Shown: positions 34,754 to 44,471, numbered from the stretch's first letter. The stretch: DNA of 64,000 nucleotides from Crocinitomicaceae bacterium (GCA_021325675.1 JAJTCM010000002.1:496001-560000); one strand, 5' to 3'. The notes: generated from the sequence alone by a model not told the origin. Translations and numbers: made by a program.

Positions 34754-36145
34754 ATGAGAACAAAATACATTGACTTAATCGATCAGACCTTTGATTTTCC
34801 GCAGGATGAATTCAACCTGAAGGATGAACGTTTGATTTTCCACGGAATCGACCTGATGAGCCTGATTGAAGAATACGGCACACCTTTAAAGTTTAATTAC
34901 CTGCCGCAGATTTCTTATAATATCCAGCGGGCAAAAGGCTGGTTCCGGGAAGCGATGAACAATATGGGCTACGCCGGGAATTACTATTATTCCTACTGTA
35001 CCAAAAGCTCGCACTTTTCCTTTGTTCTCGACGAAGTTCTCAACAACGATGTACACATTGAAACCTCATCGGCTTTCGACATTGATATTGTTCAGCATTT
35101 ATACAAAAAGAAAAAGCTGAAGGATGGAAGCTTCATCATCTGCAATGGTTTCAAGCCGCCGCAGTATATCAACAATATTGCCAAACTCATTGATAAAACC
35201 AACCTGGAAATCATACCGGTTGTAGATAATATCCAGGAACTGCAGGATTTGACGGCGGCCACTAAAAAGGATTTCAGCATCGGCATCCGGATCGCTGCGG
35301 AAGAGGAACCGAAATTCGAGTTTTATACCTCCCGCTTAGGCATCCGTTACCGCGAAATTGTACCGTTTTACAAGGCTATGCTGCATGAAAACCCGCAGGT
35401 GAAGGTAAAAATGCTCCACTTTTTCATCAATACGGGAATCAATGATACGGCGTATTACTGGAATGAATTGACCAAATGTCTCCGGATTTACTGCGATCTG
35501 AAAAAAGTGTGCCCAAGCCTGGATTCCCTGAATATCGGCGGCGGCTTCCCAATCAAAAAATCCCTGGCTTTCGATTACGATTATGCTTACATGGTGAAGG
35601 AAATCCTGACGCAGGTGCAGCGTGTTTGCTCAGATAATGACATTCCGGAACCGCATATTTTTACCGAATTCGGTTCATTTACCGTTGGCGAAAGCGGGGG
35701 TGCGATTTTCAATATTTTACACCAGAAACAGCAGAATGACAGGGAAAAATGGAACATGATCGACTCGTCGTTTATGACCAACCTCCCGGATACCTGGGCA
35801 ATTAACCAGCGCTTCATTATGCTTCCGATCAACCGCTGGAATGATGACTATGAACGTGTTTTGCTCGGCGGGCTAACCTGCGACAGCGACGATTATTACA
35901 ACTCCGAACAGCATTCGAATGCGATCTATTTGCCGAAATTCCATAAGAACAAGCCTTTATACATTGGTTTTTTCAATACCGGTGCTTACCAGGAAACTAT
36001 CGGGGGTTTCGGCGGACTGAAACACTGCCTGATCCCTGAACCGAAGCACATCCTGATCCGCAGGGACGAAAACGGTAAAATCCAGACTGAGCTCTTTTCC
36101 GAGGAACAAACGGCGAATGACTACCTGAAGATTTTGGGATACTGA
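34754..36145 (+). CDS. speA: Biosynthetic arginine decarboxylase (fold-III PLP enzyme)
   Basis: 463 aa PLP-dependent decarboxylase, alanine-racemase-like fold. PLP lysine K84 in YYSYCTKSSHF, the glycine-rich phosphate loop DSLNIGGGFPI, and the C-terminal DSSFMTNLPDTWAINQRF with the active-site Cys region LLGGLTCDSDD match the Flavobacteria-type arginine decarboxylase. It makes agmatine from arginine for polyamine synthesis. No agmatinase is adjacent. Related diaminopimelate/ornithine decarboxylases are the alternative, but the length and N-terminus favour arginine. Confidence 0.85.
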   Translation: MRTKYIDLIDQTFDFPQDEFNLKDERLIFHGIDLMSLIEEYGTPLKFNYLPQISYNIQRAKGWFREAMNNMGYAGNYYYSYCTKSSHFSFVLDEVLNNDVHIETSSAFDIDIVQHLYKKKKLKDGSFIICNGFKPPQYINNIAKLIDKTNLEIIPVVDNIQELQDLTAATKKDFSIGIRIAAEEEPKFEFYTSRLGIRYREIVPFYKAMLHENPQVKVKMLHFFINTGINDTAYYWNELTKCLRIYCDLKKVCPSLDSLNIGGGFPIKKSLAFDYDYAYMVKEILTQVQRVCSDNDIPEPHIFTEFGSFTVGESGGAIFNILHQKQQNDREKWNMIDSSFMTNLPDTWAINQRFIMLPINRWNDDYERVLLGGLTCDSDDYYNSEQHSNAIYLPKFHKNKPLYIGFFNTGAYQETIGGFGGLKHCLIPEPKHILIRRDENGKIQTELFSEEQTANDYLKILGY

Positions 36146-36146
36146 T

Positions 36147-36190
36147 TAATTAGCTAAATGCGTTAATATGCTAATGTGCTAATTTGTTAG
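36147..36190. repeat. TGCTAAT repeat cluster, second copy
   Basis: TGCTAAT at 36169-36175 and 36177-36183 with degenerate copies around them (TAGCTAAAT, TTAATATGC), immediately after the arginine decarboxylase stop. Same family as 119-158. Confidence 0.6.
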
Positions 36191-36214
36191 CCGTAATATA
36201 CCATTTACCCTTTG

Positions 36215-36335
36215 AGTTGCGCAGCATCCGACGAAGTCAACGGGGACTAAGGGAAGGATTTCCAAGACTATACAAAAAAATAAATCAGCATAATCCGCGC
36301 TAACAATCTGCGGGAAACCTTCGGGGTGTAAATTC
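36215..36335. repeat. Probable dispersed intergenic repeats downstream of speA
   Basis: The gap holds two stretches that resemble repeats common in Bacteroidota gaps: CAACGGGGACTAAGGGAAGG (36240-36260) with a counterpart near 43515-43535, and AATCCGCGCTAACAATCTGCGGGAAA-like DNA at 36288-36317. No ORF seen. Confidence 0.35.
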
Positions 36336-36384
36336 CCTGGCCGCAAGTATGCAGCTTTTTGTGTAGTGAATTATTACCGGACTT

Positions 36385-36735
36385 TTATCTCAAAATGCCC
36401 CGGGCATCTTCAAGTGTTCTTTTGGTGTTCCCAACCAGAACACGGTCATCCATAATGATGAAAGGACGCTTTAAAAACGTGTACTCTTCCAGCATGTAGC
36501 GGCGGTAATCTTCTTCAGTGAGGTTCATTTTGTCCAGGCCAAGCGAGCGATATTTCAGTGCTTTTTTTGAAAACAGGGCTTCATAAGATCCTATCTTTTC
36601 TTTGAGCCAGTCAAGCATTTCCGCGTCGATATTTTTTTCTTTGATATCGATCATTTCAATGTCTTTCCCGGGTTTAAGCTCCTTTAACATACGCTGATTG
36701 GTAGTACAGGTACTTAAGTGGTAAATACGTTTCAT
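36385..36735 (-). CDS. ArsC/Spx-family thioredoxin-fold protein
   Basis: 116 aa of the arsenate reductase/YffB family. The redox motif is STCTTNQRM: one cysteine (C9) in the ArsC position and no second Cys in a CxxC. The C-terminal FLKRPFIIMDDRVLVGNTKRTLE (R-P-x-x-x) matches the ArsC anion-site arginine region. No ars operon surrounds it; more likely a housekeeping glutaredoxin-like member than a true arsenate reductase. Confidence 0.85.
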   Translation of the reverse strand: MKRIYHLSTCTTNQRMLKELKPGKDIEMIDIKEKNIDAEMLDWLKEKIGSYEALFSKKALKYRSLGLDKMNLTEEDYRRYMLEEYTFLKRPFIIMDDRVLVGNTKRTLEDARGILR

Positions 36736-36799
36736 AGCAATAAAACATTTGTTGAGTGAAAAAAGTTTTACTATTTATCTCCGGCCTTTCGACCGGTCT

Positions 36800-37642
36800 T
36801 TATTTTACATCCCTGGTTTCGATCAGCTTGCCGTTTTCGTAGACTTCCACCTGGTAAAGGTTTTTGGTCTCAGAATGGTAATACTTCACTTCACCATGAA
36901 TTTTGCCGCTGCGGTAGGGGGTTTGCTGAACCAGCTTGCCCAAGTCGCCTTCATACATATTTTCTAATACTTTTTTGCCGTTTTCATACACGTCTTCTAC
37001 ATAGAGGTAGCCGCCATCGTAGCTTCGCTCGCTTGTTTTGACCCCGTCCTTGTAGAAAGTGATCCGCACCGGAACGTAGCCTTTAGTGCCGTCTGCCAAT
37101 TCTTCATAATACCTGGTTTCGAAAGCCCCGTTTTTCTTCTTTTTGTAAAAGCTCTGGATCTCTAAACCAGTCGGGTAACCTTCGTCGTATTCGTAATCTT
37201 CGATGATAAGCGTATCGCTTTTTACCCTGACAACATGTGCTTCACTGAGCATTCCCATATTGTCGTACCACATTTTTTTCTGGTAAATATTCGTGCCGTG
37301 CCTGTAGATTATGGAATCTTTCACCAGGCCTTTTTCATTGTACCTGACTGTGGGGCCATCGTAAAAACCACCGTCAAAATTGGAAACCCCGATCAAACGG
37401 CCTTCCTGGTAGCCAAACACTTTGCCTTCCCAGCTGCCGTTTTTGAGGTAACCGCGGTTTTCAACGCCTTTTCGCGGGAAACATTTGGCCGGGCCGGTAT
37501 ATTTCTCTTTGGATTCGTCCCCTGTTTTGTAATAAAACTTCCCTGTTTTGTCCCAGGTCAGGTGTTCCTTACAATTTAAAGTATCCTGGGCGGTGACAAT
37601 TGCGGACGCTAACAGGCAAAAAGCAAGTACGTAGTTTTTCAT
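36800..37642 (-). CDS. Secreted MORN-repeat variant protein (YwqK-like)
   Basis: 280 aa with signal peptide (MKNYVLAFCLLASAIVTAQ). The body is a series of about 20-residue beta-hairpin units: YLKNGSWEGKVFGYQEGRLIG, GFYDGPTVRYNEKGLVKDS, ITFYKDGVKTSERSYDGG, PYRSGKIHGEVKYYHSETKNLYQVEVYENGKLIE. These match the MORN_2 type found in many Bacteroidota exported proteins. No enzymatic motif. Single gene. Confidence 0.85.
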   Translation of the reverse strand: MKNYVLAFCLLASAIVTAQDTLNCKEHLTWDKTGKFYYKTGDESKEKYTGPAKCFPRKGVENRGYLKNGSWEGKVFGYQEGRLIGVSNFDGGFYDGPTVRYNEKGLVKDSIIYRHGTNIYQKKMWYDNMGMLSEAHVVRVKSDTLIIEDYEYDEGYPTGLEIQSFYKKKKNGAFETRYYEELADGTKGYVPVRITFYKDGVKTSERSYDGGYLYVEDVYENGKKVLENMYEGDLGKLVQQTPYRSGKIHGEVKYYHSETKNLYQVEVYENGKLIETRDVK

Positions 37643-37732
37643 AATGAGAGAATTGCGCCGAAATTAATTAAAAATAAACATATATGCTCATCCCGGCAAA
37701 TTTATTTCAGCTTTCTCTTGTAATCTAACGGC

Positions 37733-38596
37733 TTATTTGCTGCCTTCGGGTGCCGGAATCGGGGATTTGTCGGGAGTGGTGCAATTGGTCTTTCCTTTGG
37801 CCCGGCTAAAGCGGTAGAGCCACCTGATCTGCACATTGATGGGATAATATTTGCTGTCGAACCAATAAACGGCTTGTTTTCCTAATTCCTGGACAGAGAA
37901 AACCGGTACAAAAACACTTGGTACCAAATAACTGCCGCGCTTGAGCTGAAAGCCCAAACCGAGGGAATAATTGATTTGCGTTGTGAAATCCGGGGAATAT
38001 TTAGCGTAAGTGCTGATGAAATTGGAATAAGCTGCGTCCGCTTTGAGGATATTGTATTCGGCATGTACGCCCAGGCCATTATCGAGAAACATTTTGGTGT
38101 TTGTAATCGGCAGGATTTTATGAATGCTGAAACGCCCCGAAACAAGGCCTGCAAAATAATCGCCTTCGCCGGTAATATCCGGAATGTCCCGATTGGCGGC
38201 ATCTGACATTGTCGTTTGCTCAATCCCGCGATAATAATTGAAGCCGGCGCCTAATTCGTAATAATCAATGATCCGCCCAAAGGAAAACCAGCCTGCTTTT
38301 TTGCTGTAATAATTTATCCCAAGGCTTACATTACCACTGGTTTTGCCTTTCTGGTCGATTTCGTAGGTGTAGAAATTCCCCGTGCCGTCAGACAAATTTT
38401 CTTCTACCTGGCTTTTATTATCGGATGCCAATGAAAAAGAAGGGCCTGCACCGAGATGCATACCCCAGTTTCCGATCTGGCGGTTATTTAATTTCTCTGT
38501 TCCAAAAAAGTCCTTGCGTTTTTTCTTGGGCTTATACTGGGCATCCACTGTGAATACAATCGCCAGTAAACTAAGGAGAATGAGCGCTTTTTTCAT
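37733..38596 (-). CDS. Predicted outer-membrane beta-barrel protein
   Basis: 287 aa, signal peptide (MKKALILLSLLAIVFTVDAQ), a basic patch (YKPKKKRKDFFG) and then alternating amphipathic strands (MHLGAGPSFSLASD, NVSLGINYYSK, YYELGAGFNYYRG, YSLGLGFQLKRGSYLVPSV, VQIRWLYRFS). This is typical of an outer-membrane barrel, function unknown. It starts inside the kmo stop (4-base ATGA overlap) and is translated downstream of it. Confidence 0.78.
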   Translation of the reverse strand: MKKALILLSLLAIVFTVDAQYKPKKKRKDFFGTEKLNNRQIGNWGMHLGAGPSFSLASDNKSQVEENLSDGTGNFYTYEIDQKGKTSGNVSLGINYYSKKAGWFSFGRIIDYYELGAGFNYYRGIEQTTMSDAANRDIPDITGEGDYFAGLVSGRFSIHKILPITNTKMFLDNGLGVHAEYNILKADAAYSNFISTYAKYSPDFTTQINYSLGLGFQLKRGSYLVPSVFVPVFSVQELGKQAVYWFDSKYYPINVQIRWLYRFSRAKGKTNCTTPDKSPIPAPEGSK

Positions 38597-39942
38597 ACCA
38601 TCATTGTTTTTACTAAAGATAACATTTTTTCCATTACCTTTTCGCTGTCCCAGTCCGCGTGAATGTTATCCATTTTCATCACTTCGGCCATGACATTGTC
38701 TTGTTCCTTGCCATTTTTCAGGGCTTCACTGTAGCGGATATTGCTGAACGTGACCTGGCTGTATAACGGCATCCACAGGTTTGGGTACAGTTTGCTGAAT
38801 TTGGCCTCAATTTTTTTGCGGAGAAGAAAGTCAGGGTCGGCTGTCAAATCGCGCATTTCTATGTAATTCAGCAGGGCCAGGTCGAGGATCGCATTTCCAT
38901 CCGGCACCCGCATATCCGAAAAGCGTGACATCAGCCCGTCCCAGTTTCCGTTTGCCTGCCTGTACATTTCATCAAAAACCGTGCAATCTTCAAAACCGCA
39001 GTTCATCCCTTGTCCGTAAAACGGTACAATGGCGTGGGCGGCATCACCCAGCAGCAGCACATTGTCTTGGTAATTCCACGGATCGCAGCGCACCATCACG
39101 AGCGAGGAAGTCGGGTTATCGAAATAATCATCGAGTAAAGTTGGCATCATCGGTACAGCGTCCGGGAAAGTCTTGTTAAAAAATGCAGCCACTTGCTCGC
39201 GCGTTTTCAAGGTATCGAAAGAGGTTTCACCGAACATCGGGAAAAAAAGCGTACATGTGAAGCTGCCGTCCAGGTTTGCCAGTGCGATCATCATGAATTC
39301 ACCGCGCGGCCAGATGTGCAGGCAGTTTTTATCGAGCTTGTGTGTCCCGTCCGGGTTGGCGGGAATTACCAGCTCTTTGTAGCCGTGATCCAGGTATTTC
39401 TGGGAATAATCGAATAAGGTTGATTTCTGCATGCGCATGCGGACTGCTGAGAAAGCACCGTCCGTTGCAAAAATCTTATCGAATTGTTCGTGTTCCTGCT
39501 GCCCGCTTTCGGAATTCCGGAAAGTCAGCATATTGCTTTGCAGGTCGAGGTCCTGGCATTTACGGTTGAAATGATACGAAATGTTCGGAAAATCATCCGC
39601 CAGGTTCATCAGCTTCTGGTTCAGGCCACCGCGGGAAACGGAGTAAATTGCCTGGTCTTCGCGGCCATAAGGCTGATAGCTCAATGTTCCGTCCGGGGCG
39701 TGCATACAGCGCTTGTACATCGGGATAGCGATTTTGCGGATGTCTTCCGCGATCCCCGCCAGCTCGAGGGCTTTCCAGCCGCGGTCAGACAGAGCGAGGT
39801 TGATCGATTTTCCGGCAATCAGCTGCGCCTTTCTCAAATCCGGCCGCCGTTCGTATACATCCACCTGGTAGCCTTTTTTAGCCATCAGGATCGCTTGCAA
39901 GCTCCCAACGAGCCCTGCGCCGACAATTGCAATTTTTTTCAT
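38593..39942 (-). CDS. kmo: Kynurenine 3-monooxygenase
   Basis: 449 aa FAD hydroxylase of the aromatic-ring monooxygenase family that turns L-kynurenine into 3-hydroxykynurenine. FAD motif VGAGLVGSLQA (about 6-16), DKIFATDGAFSAVR, and the second FAD motif LLGDAAHAIVPFYGQGMNCGFEDC (residues about 300-325). R-rich RPDLRKAQLIAGKSINLALSDRGW at 34-57 is characteristic of Kmo. The -7 box is only four bases from the ATG, so the mRNA is probably leaderless. Downstream is an unrelated barrel protein; kynU lies 10 kb away. Confidence 0.96.
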   Translation of the reverse strand: MKKIAIVGAGLVGSLQAILMAKKGYQVDVYERRPDLRKAQLIAGKSINLALSDRGWKALELAGIAEDIRKIAIPMYKRCMHAPDGTLSYQPYGREDQAIYSVSRGGLNQKLMNLADDFPNISYHFNRKCQDLDLQSNMLTFRNSESGQQEHEQFDKIFATDGAFSAVRMRMQKSTLFDYSQKYLDHGYKELVIPANPDGTHKLDKNCLHIWPRGEFMMIALANLDGSFTCTLFFPMFGETSFDTLKTREQVAAFFNKTFPDAVPMMPTLLDDYFDNPTSSLVMVRCDPWNYQDNVLLLGDAAHAIVPFYGQGMNCGFEDCTVFDEMYRQANGNWDGLMSRFSDMRVPDGNAILDLALLNYIEMRDLTADPDFLLRKKIEAKFSKLYPNLWMPLYSQVTFSNIRYSEALKNGKEQDNVMAEVMKMDNIHADWDSEKVMEKMLSLVKTMMV

Positions 39943-39946
39943 CCCC

Positions 39947-39954
39947 CAAATTTA
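39947..39954 (-). promoter_or_regulatory. -7 box of kmo, abutting the start codon
   Basis: Minus strand TAAATTTG then GGGG and the ATG at 39942. Normal spacing would place transcription start at or within the ATG. Confidence 0.6.
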
Positions 39955-40141
39955 CACAAAAGCTGTGGAACAGATCATTCAACGCTCCGGCTTTCTTTGA
40001 ACAGCGACCGGTTAATTCGTGAAATAAGCTTCCCGTTCAACAATTATAAATGAAACATTCCCGTTTATAAATTCTGCCTGTTATTTTATAAATTCACTTT
40101 CAGTTGTTTAAGAAAATTTCTTACATTCGCTATCTTAAGCT

Positions 40142-43100
40142 ATGATTATGAAAAAATATTTACCCCTGATCGCATTTATCCTTACTTGTTTCAGCTTCAA
40201 CGCAGCAACAATCACAGTAACGAATACCAACGACTCCGGTCCGGGATCATTCCGCCAGGCAGTGGCCGATGCGAATATGGGCGATATCATCCGTTTTTCC
40301 CCTTCCTTACTTGCAGGCGGGAGCGACACAATTGTTTTTGCAACGCCGGTAAATATTACCAAAGGCTTATTCATCAAGGGAGTGTATAACAGCACGGATA
40401 CGCTTTATTTCAGTGGTGGCAGTGTTTCCCGTATGATCGACATCAATATGGTCTCTTCATCCACCTTTGGTAATGTGGATATGGACAGCCTGGTGTTTAT
40501 TAATGGCTATTCCACTGAAGGAGGGGCCTTGAATTATAACAGCAATTATAACCCAAATGCCAGGCTTTACCTGCGCCACTGCGTATTCCGCAACAATAGC
40601 GCCCCCAGTGGAGGCGCGATCTACTCGTACAAAACTTCACCCGGAACAGGTTCCAATTATACCTGTAATATCACTCTCGAATATTCTACCTTTAAGAGCA
40701 ATTCGTCCAGCCTCGCTTCCGGCGGCGGCGGGGCCCTCTACATTTACCGGTACAGCAGCACCATCGGCTACGCTGTAGCCATCGACCTGGTGATTACGGG
40801 CTGCAACTTCCTCAACAATACTACGCCCAACAAGGGAGGCGCTATCTATACCTACGTCTACGCTTATGGTCCTCCGTCTACAGGCGTCTGTAATGTTGAC
40901 GTGACATCTTCCAGTTTTATCGGAAATGAAGCAACCCATTATGGAGGAGCCTTATATGTTTATTCCTTTGGTAATACCAGGTGCGAAGCCCATTCTACTA
41001 TCTCTACCTGGTCCGGGAACACAACGATCGGGAGCGGTGGTGCGTGTTACCTCGAGTCTGTTGCGCATCAAACTCTTTTCGATGCTTCCTTCTCCACATT
41101 TTACGGAAACACGGCATTTGTAGACGGTTCTGCCCTTTACCTAAAATCCGACCCGGATTACACGGCTACAATAGAAACTTATGGCTCTATTTACGCTGCA
41201 AACAGTGGAAATGTAAATTACCAAAACACGATCTATCAATCCGGCTCAAGTGTCCCATTCTCTTCGAATTGTTATAATTTATTTGATTTCCCACAAAACC
41301 ATTTATCGTATTACCAGGAATATATTCCCGACGCCAGCGATGATTTTAACCAAACCCTTGCGCAAATTAACCTGGCGTCCGTGGCGCTGAACCCCAATGG
41401 CACTTACACCATGGTCCCGATGACAGGAAGTGTGGCAATTAACGCCGGACCCGGGCCGTGGGGCATCGCACAAAATCGTCCTGCGCTGGGGATCAGGGAT
41501 ATCGGGGCCGCCGAAAGTGATATCTGCACACCGGTTCCTGTATCACAAAACGCTTCTTTCTGCCAGGGCTCGTTTTACGACTTTTATGGCCAGGTGATCA
41601 CGAACGCCGGAACGTATACGCATACCATTGTAACCCCGGGACAATGTGATTCGCTTGTAACGCTCACCTTAACCCAAACCACTCCGGTAGCGCCAACGAT
41701 CTCTATCTCCGCCAACCCGGGCAACACGATTATGACAGGTACGCAGGTTACCATCACGGCCAACTATGCAAACGGAGGAACAACCCCGTCTTTCCAATGG
41801 TATGCGAATGGCAGCCCGATTGGACCAAATGCACCAAGTGTTATATCTTCCACTTTGTTCGACGGCGTACAGGTCAGCTGTGAGATGACCAGCAATGCCG
41901 GATGTGTCAATCCGGCCGTTGTTACGAGCAACACAATAACTTTCACGGTACATGCCAATAACGACGAGGCTTGCAATGCTATTCCTCTGGATGTAAATCA
42001 AAGCTGTGTCACCGAATATTTTGCCAATCACATTGCGACAAACAGTACAAATGTGGGCGCTCATACCTGTGCCAGCCCCACTTCCAGGGATATCTGGTTC
42101 ACGTTTACTGCCCCGGCTTCCGGGAACGTGGAAATTTACACTTACGCGGGAACCTTATTGGATGCTGTGATGAGTGTTTATCTCGGACCGACTTGCTCCT
42201 CGCTTTTCACTGCGGGCTGCGCGGACGATGATGGATTAAACCAGATGCCGTCAGGAATGGTAACCGGAGCTACACCGGGATCGACTTATTACATCCGTGT
42301 TTCAAGCTTCGGAACAACGGCTTCCGGTAATTTTGGGATTTGTGTAGTGGATGGCGGCTTCCCTCCCGTTACTCCAGTAATTACTTCGAATGATAATGAC
42401 AACAATTTATGTGAAGGCGGCTCGCTGATTTTGACTTCCGATGCTACTTCAGGGAATGTCTGGTCTACGGGTGAAACAACACAGTCTATCACCGTGAGCA
42501 CTGCTGGTACATATACAGTAACCGCTAATAGTTTGACCTCCGCACCAATCACTGTAACAACGACAACAATCAACTCAACTGTTTCACAAGCCGGTACAGT
42601 ACTCACCGCTGGTGAAGTCGTTGCCGCGGGTACAAATTTCCAGTGGATCGACTGCAACGACGGAAACGCTTCAATCCCTGGCGCTACCAGCCGTAATTTT
42701 ACTGCAACCGTCGATGGATCTTACGCAGTAATTATCACTAAAAACGGATGTGCGGAAACAAGCAGCTGCATCACGATTGATATTGCCAGCATCCCGGTAA
42801 TAACTTCGAATGACACAGACAATAATCTCTGTGAAGGAGGCTCATTGATGCTGACTTCGGATGCTACTTCGGGCAACGTGTGGTCAAACGGTCAAACGAC
42901 GCAGGCTATCACGGTGAACACTGCGGGTACTTATTCTGTAACGGTGAACGGTTTGGGGTCCAACGAAATTACGGTTACTACAACAACGATCGACGCAACA
43001 GCAGTTGACAGTGGCTTGGGCATCCTGACTGCAGGCGAAGCCACTGCTGCCGGTGTAACTTACCAGTGGATTGACTGTAATAACGGCAATACTCCTGTAG

Positions 43101-43468
43101 CCGGAGCAACCGGTCGTGATTTCACACCAACGGCTAACGGTTCGTACGCTGTAATAATTACTAAAAACGGATGCTCCGAAACTAGCGACTGTGTTATTTT
43201 TTCCAATGTTTCTCTAACAGAATTGTCAGGCTTAAATGTGCTTTCTATTCATCCGAACCCGAATGAAGGAACGTTTACCATTGATTTCAAGTCCGGAACA
43301 CAACGTACGATCAAGGTGTACAATACGCTTGGTGCATTAGTACATGAGCAAAGCAGCGATTCCGTAAGCACCGAAATCCGCCTGGAACATGTGGAAACCG
43401 GTCTTTACCTGGTTGAAGTGACGGAAGGAAGCAGTGTTCAGGTGAAGAAAATTACGGTGAATAAATAA
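40142..43468 (+). CDS. Large secreted protein with beta-helix, Ig-like repeats and T9SS type A sorting domain
   Basis: 1108 aa; start may be the ATG at 40142 or 40148, and a signal peptide follows. Residues about 25-460 are beta-strand repeats with FRNNSAPSGGAIYSYK, FKSNSSSLASGGGGALYIYR, FLNNTTPNKGGAIYTYV, typical of the right-handed beta-helix. About 608-740 is a PPC-like domain (DEACNAIPLDVNQSC). Two near-identical 140-residue units start at 745 and 885. The C-terminal 80 residues (SIHPNPNEGTFTIDF...GLYLVEVTEGSSVQVKKITVNK) are a type A sorting domain, so it is exported through type IX secretion. Substrate or adhesion target unknown. Confidence 0.92.
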   Translation: MIMKKYLPLIAFILTCFSFNAATITVTNTNDSGPGSFRQAVADANMGDIIRFSPSLLAGGSDTIVFATPVNITKGLFIKGVYNSTDTLYFSGGSVSRMIDINMVSSSTFGNVDMDSLVFINGYSTEGGALNYNSNYNPNARLYLRHCVFRNNSAPSGGAIYSYKTSPGTGSNYTCNITLEYSTFKSNSSSLASGGGGALYIYRYSSTIGYAVAIDLVITGCNFLNNTTPNKGGAIYTYVYAYGPPSTGVCNVDVTSSSFIGNEATHYGGALYVYSFGNTRCEAHSTISTWSGNTTIGSGGACYLESVAHQTLFDASFSTFYGNTAFVDGSALYLKSDPDYTATIETYGSIYAANSGNVNYQNTIYQSGSSVPFSSNCYNLFDFPQNHLSYYQEYIPDASDDFNQTLAQINLASVALNPNGTYTMVPMTGSVAINAGPGPWGIAQNRPALGIRDIGAAESDICTPVPVSQNASFCQGSFYDFYGQVITNAGTYTHTIVTPGQCDSLVTLTLTQTTPVAPTISISANPGNTIMTGTQVTITANYANGGTTPSFQWYANGSPIGPNAPSVISSTLFDGVQVSCEMTSNAGCVNPAVVTSNTITFTVHANNDEACNAIPLDVNQSCVTEYFANHIATNSTNVGAHTCASPTSRDIWFTFTAPASGNVEIYTYAGTLLDAVMSVYLGPTCSSLFTAGCADDDGLNQMPSGMVTGATPGSTYYIRVSSFGTTASGNFGICVVDGGFPPVTPVITSNDNDNNLCEGGSLILTSDATSGNVWSTGETTQSITVSTAGTYTVTANSLTSAPITVTTTTINSTVSQAGTVLTAGEVVAAGTNFQWIDCNDGNASIPGATSRNFTATVDGSYAVIITKNGCAETSSCITIDIASIPVITSNDTDNNLCEGGSLMLTSDATSGNVWSNGQTTQAITVNTAGTYSVTVNGLGSNEITVTTTTIDATAVDSGLGILTAGEATAAGVTYQWIDCNNGNTPVAGATGRDFTPTANGSYAVIITKNGCSETSDCVIFSNVSLTELSGLNVLSIHPNPNEGTFTIDFKSGTQRTIKVYNTLGALVHEQSSDSVSTEIRLEHVETGLYLVEVTEGSSVQVKKITVNK
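42374..43213 (+). repeat. Internal tandem duplication of a 420-bp unit
   Basis: PVITSND begins at 42374 and again at 42794, exactly 420 bases (140 codons) apart. Protein units share NNLCEGGSL(I/M)LTSDATSGNVW, TQSITVSTAGTY, QWIDCN(D/N)GN and YAVIITKNGC; DNA is also similar, suggesting recent duplication. Confidence 0.9.
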
Positions 43469-43549
43469 AATGATATTCTAACGGGGAGTGATATTCGTCA
43501 TGAAATCCTCCCTCTTAGTCTCCGTCCAAAGGGAAGCGTAATTTCAACT

Positions 43550-43605
43550 TGAGCTTTGCTCAACTCTTTGCATACTTCGCGTTTCTTTGCGATCCAAATT
43601 GATGG
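43550..43605. repeat. Intergenic repeat with CTTTGCGATCC
   Basis: CTTTGCATACTTCGCGTTTCTTTGCGATCC lies upstream of the DUF2279 stop and shares CTTTGCGATCC with the hairpin at 18688-18738. Confidence 0.5.
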
Positions 43606-43616
43606 TTCCAAAACAA

Positions 43617-44471
43617 TCACATGATCTTTCCGTAGCATACACCTCCGCGCCAGACAAGCGCCGGGAACGGAATTTTGATCGAATTAAACGGTGAGAGCGC
43701 GGCTTTGAGCCATTTTTTCCGGATGGGCAGCTCTTTCACATCCAGGTCCAGCGAAAGGATGAATTCCCGTTTGGAATAAAAGCTCTGTCCGCCGGGTGTT
43801 GAGTAAAATTCCTCGTCACCAACAAGCTTATCGTGTACACTGTAGCCCAGCGCGATGCCGATCCATTTCGGGAAAGCCGTGTTTTTACTGAAAGCAAAAG
43901 GTGAAAACGTAAGCCAATACGTTTGGGCATTGTAATCCTTGAGCAAACGTTCCTGGAAATTGGAGCCCAGCACTGCGGGACGGTATTTTGCCAAACCTGA
44001 AGGGAAATAGGAGAATTTAAGCTTAAAAATTTGTTTTTCAAAGGCAAATTCCTGACCGGTATATAAGGCTGATCCCAGCGTATTGGCAGCAAGGTCGCTC
44101 CAGGAAAAACCCCAGCCGGAGCTTTGGCCGTCAAGCATTTCGATAGCAAACTGGTAACCCCAGCCGTAAGCCGCGCCAATCAGCGCTGATTTTTTCCGCT
44201 CTACTCCCGACCAGCGATACGTTTTGGCAACTAATTCATTGAAGTGGTACGTCGCGTAAACGTGGCCTGCTTTATCCATTTGCAGCCAATTTTTGGAATC
44301 ATCAAAACTGTGGAAAGAAGTTTTTTCGTAATCCGAATACCAAACCGATTGCAAAGCAATGATACTTCCGGCAGCAATTGTTGTGTTCATTGCCGTTACA
44401 CCAATGAAGCGCTTCTTGTTGAAAACGCTGTCATTTTCGAATAATGACTGGGATTTTGCCCTAAAAGGCAT
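43617..44471 (-). CDS. DUF2279 family protein
   Basis: About 284 aa from the ATG at 44471 (MPFRAKSQSLF). DUF2279 landmarks: WYSDYEKTSFHSFDDSKNWLQMDKAGHVYATY, GAAYGWGYQFAIEMLDGQSSGWGFSWSDLAANTLGSALY. The last third is strand-rich like a barrel. The reading frame continues into the end of the YceI fusion gene with a hydrophobic stretch (KLVHALAAVCLTAMPF) that looks like a signal peptide without a visible ATG, so the true start may lie upstream of 44471. Probably an exported or outer-membrane protein; function unknown. Confidence 0.75.
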   Translation of the reverse strand: MPFRAKSQSLFENDSVFNKKRFIGVTAMNTTIAAGSIIALQSVWYSDYEKTSFHSFDDSKNWLQMDKAGHVYATYHFNELVAKTYRWSGVERKKSALIGAAYGWGYQFAIEMLDGQSSGWGFSWSDLAANTLGSALYTGQEFAFEKQIFKLKFSYFPSGLAKYRPAVLGSNFQERLLKDYNAQTYWLTFSPFAFSKNTAFPKWIGIALGYSVHDKLVGDEEFYSTPGGQSFYSKREFILSLDLDVKELPIRKKWLKAALSPFNSIKIPFPALVWRGGVCYGKIM

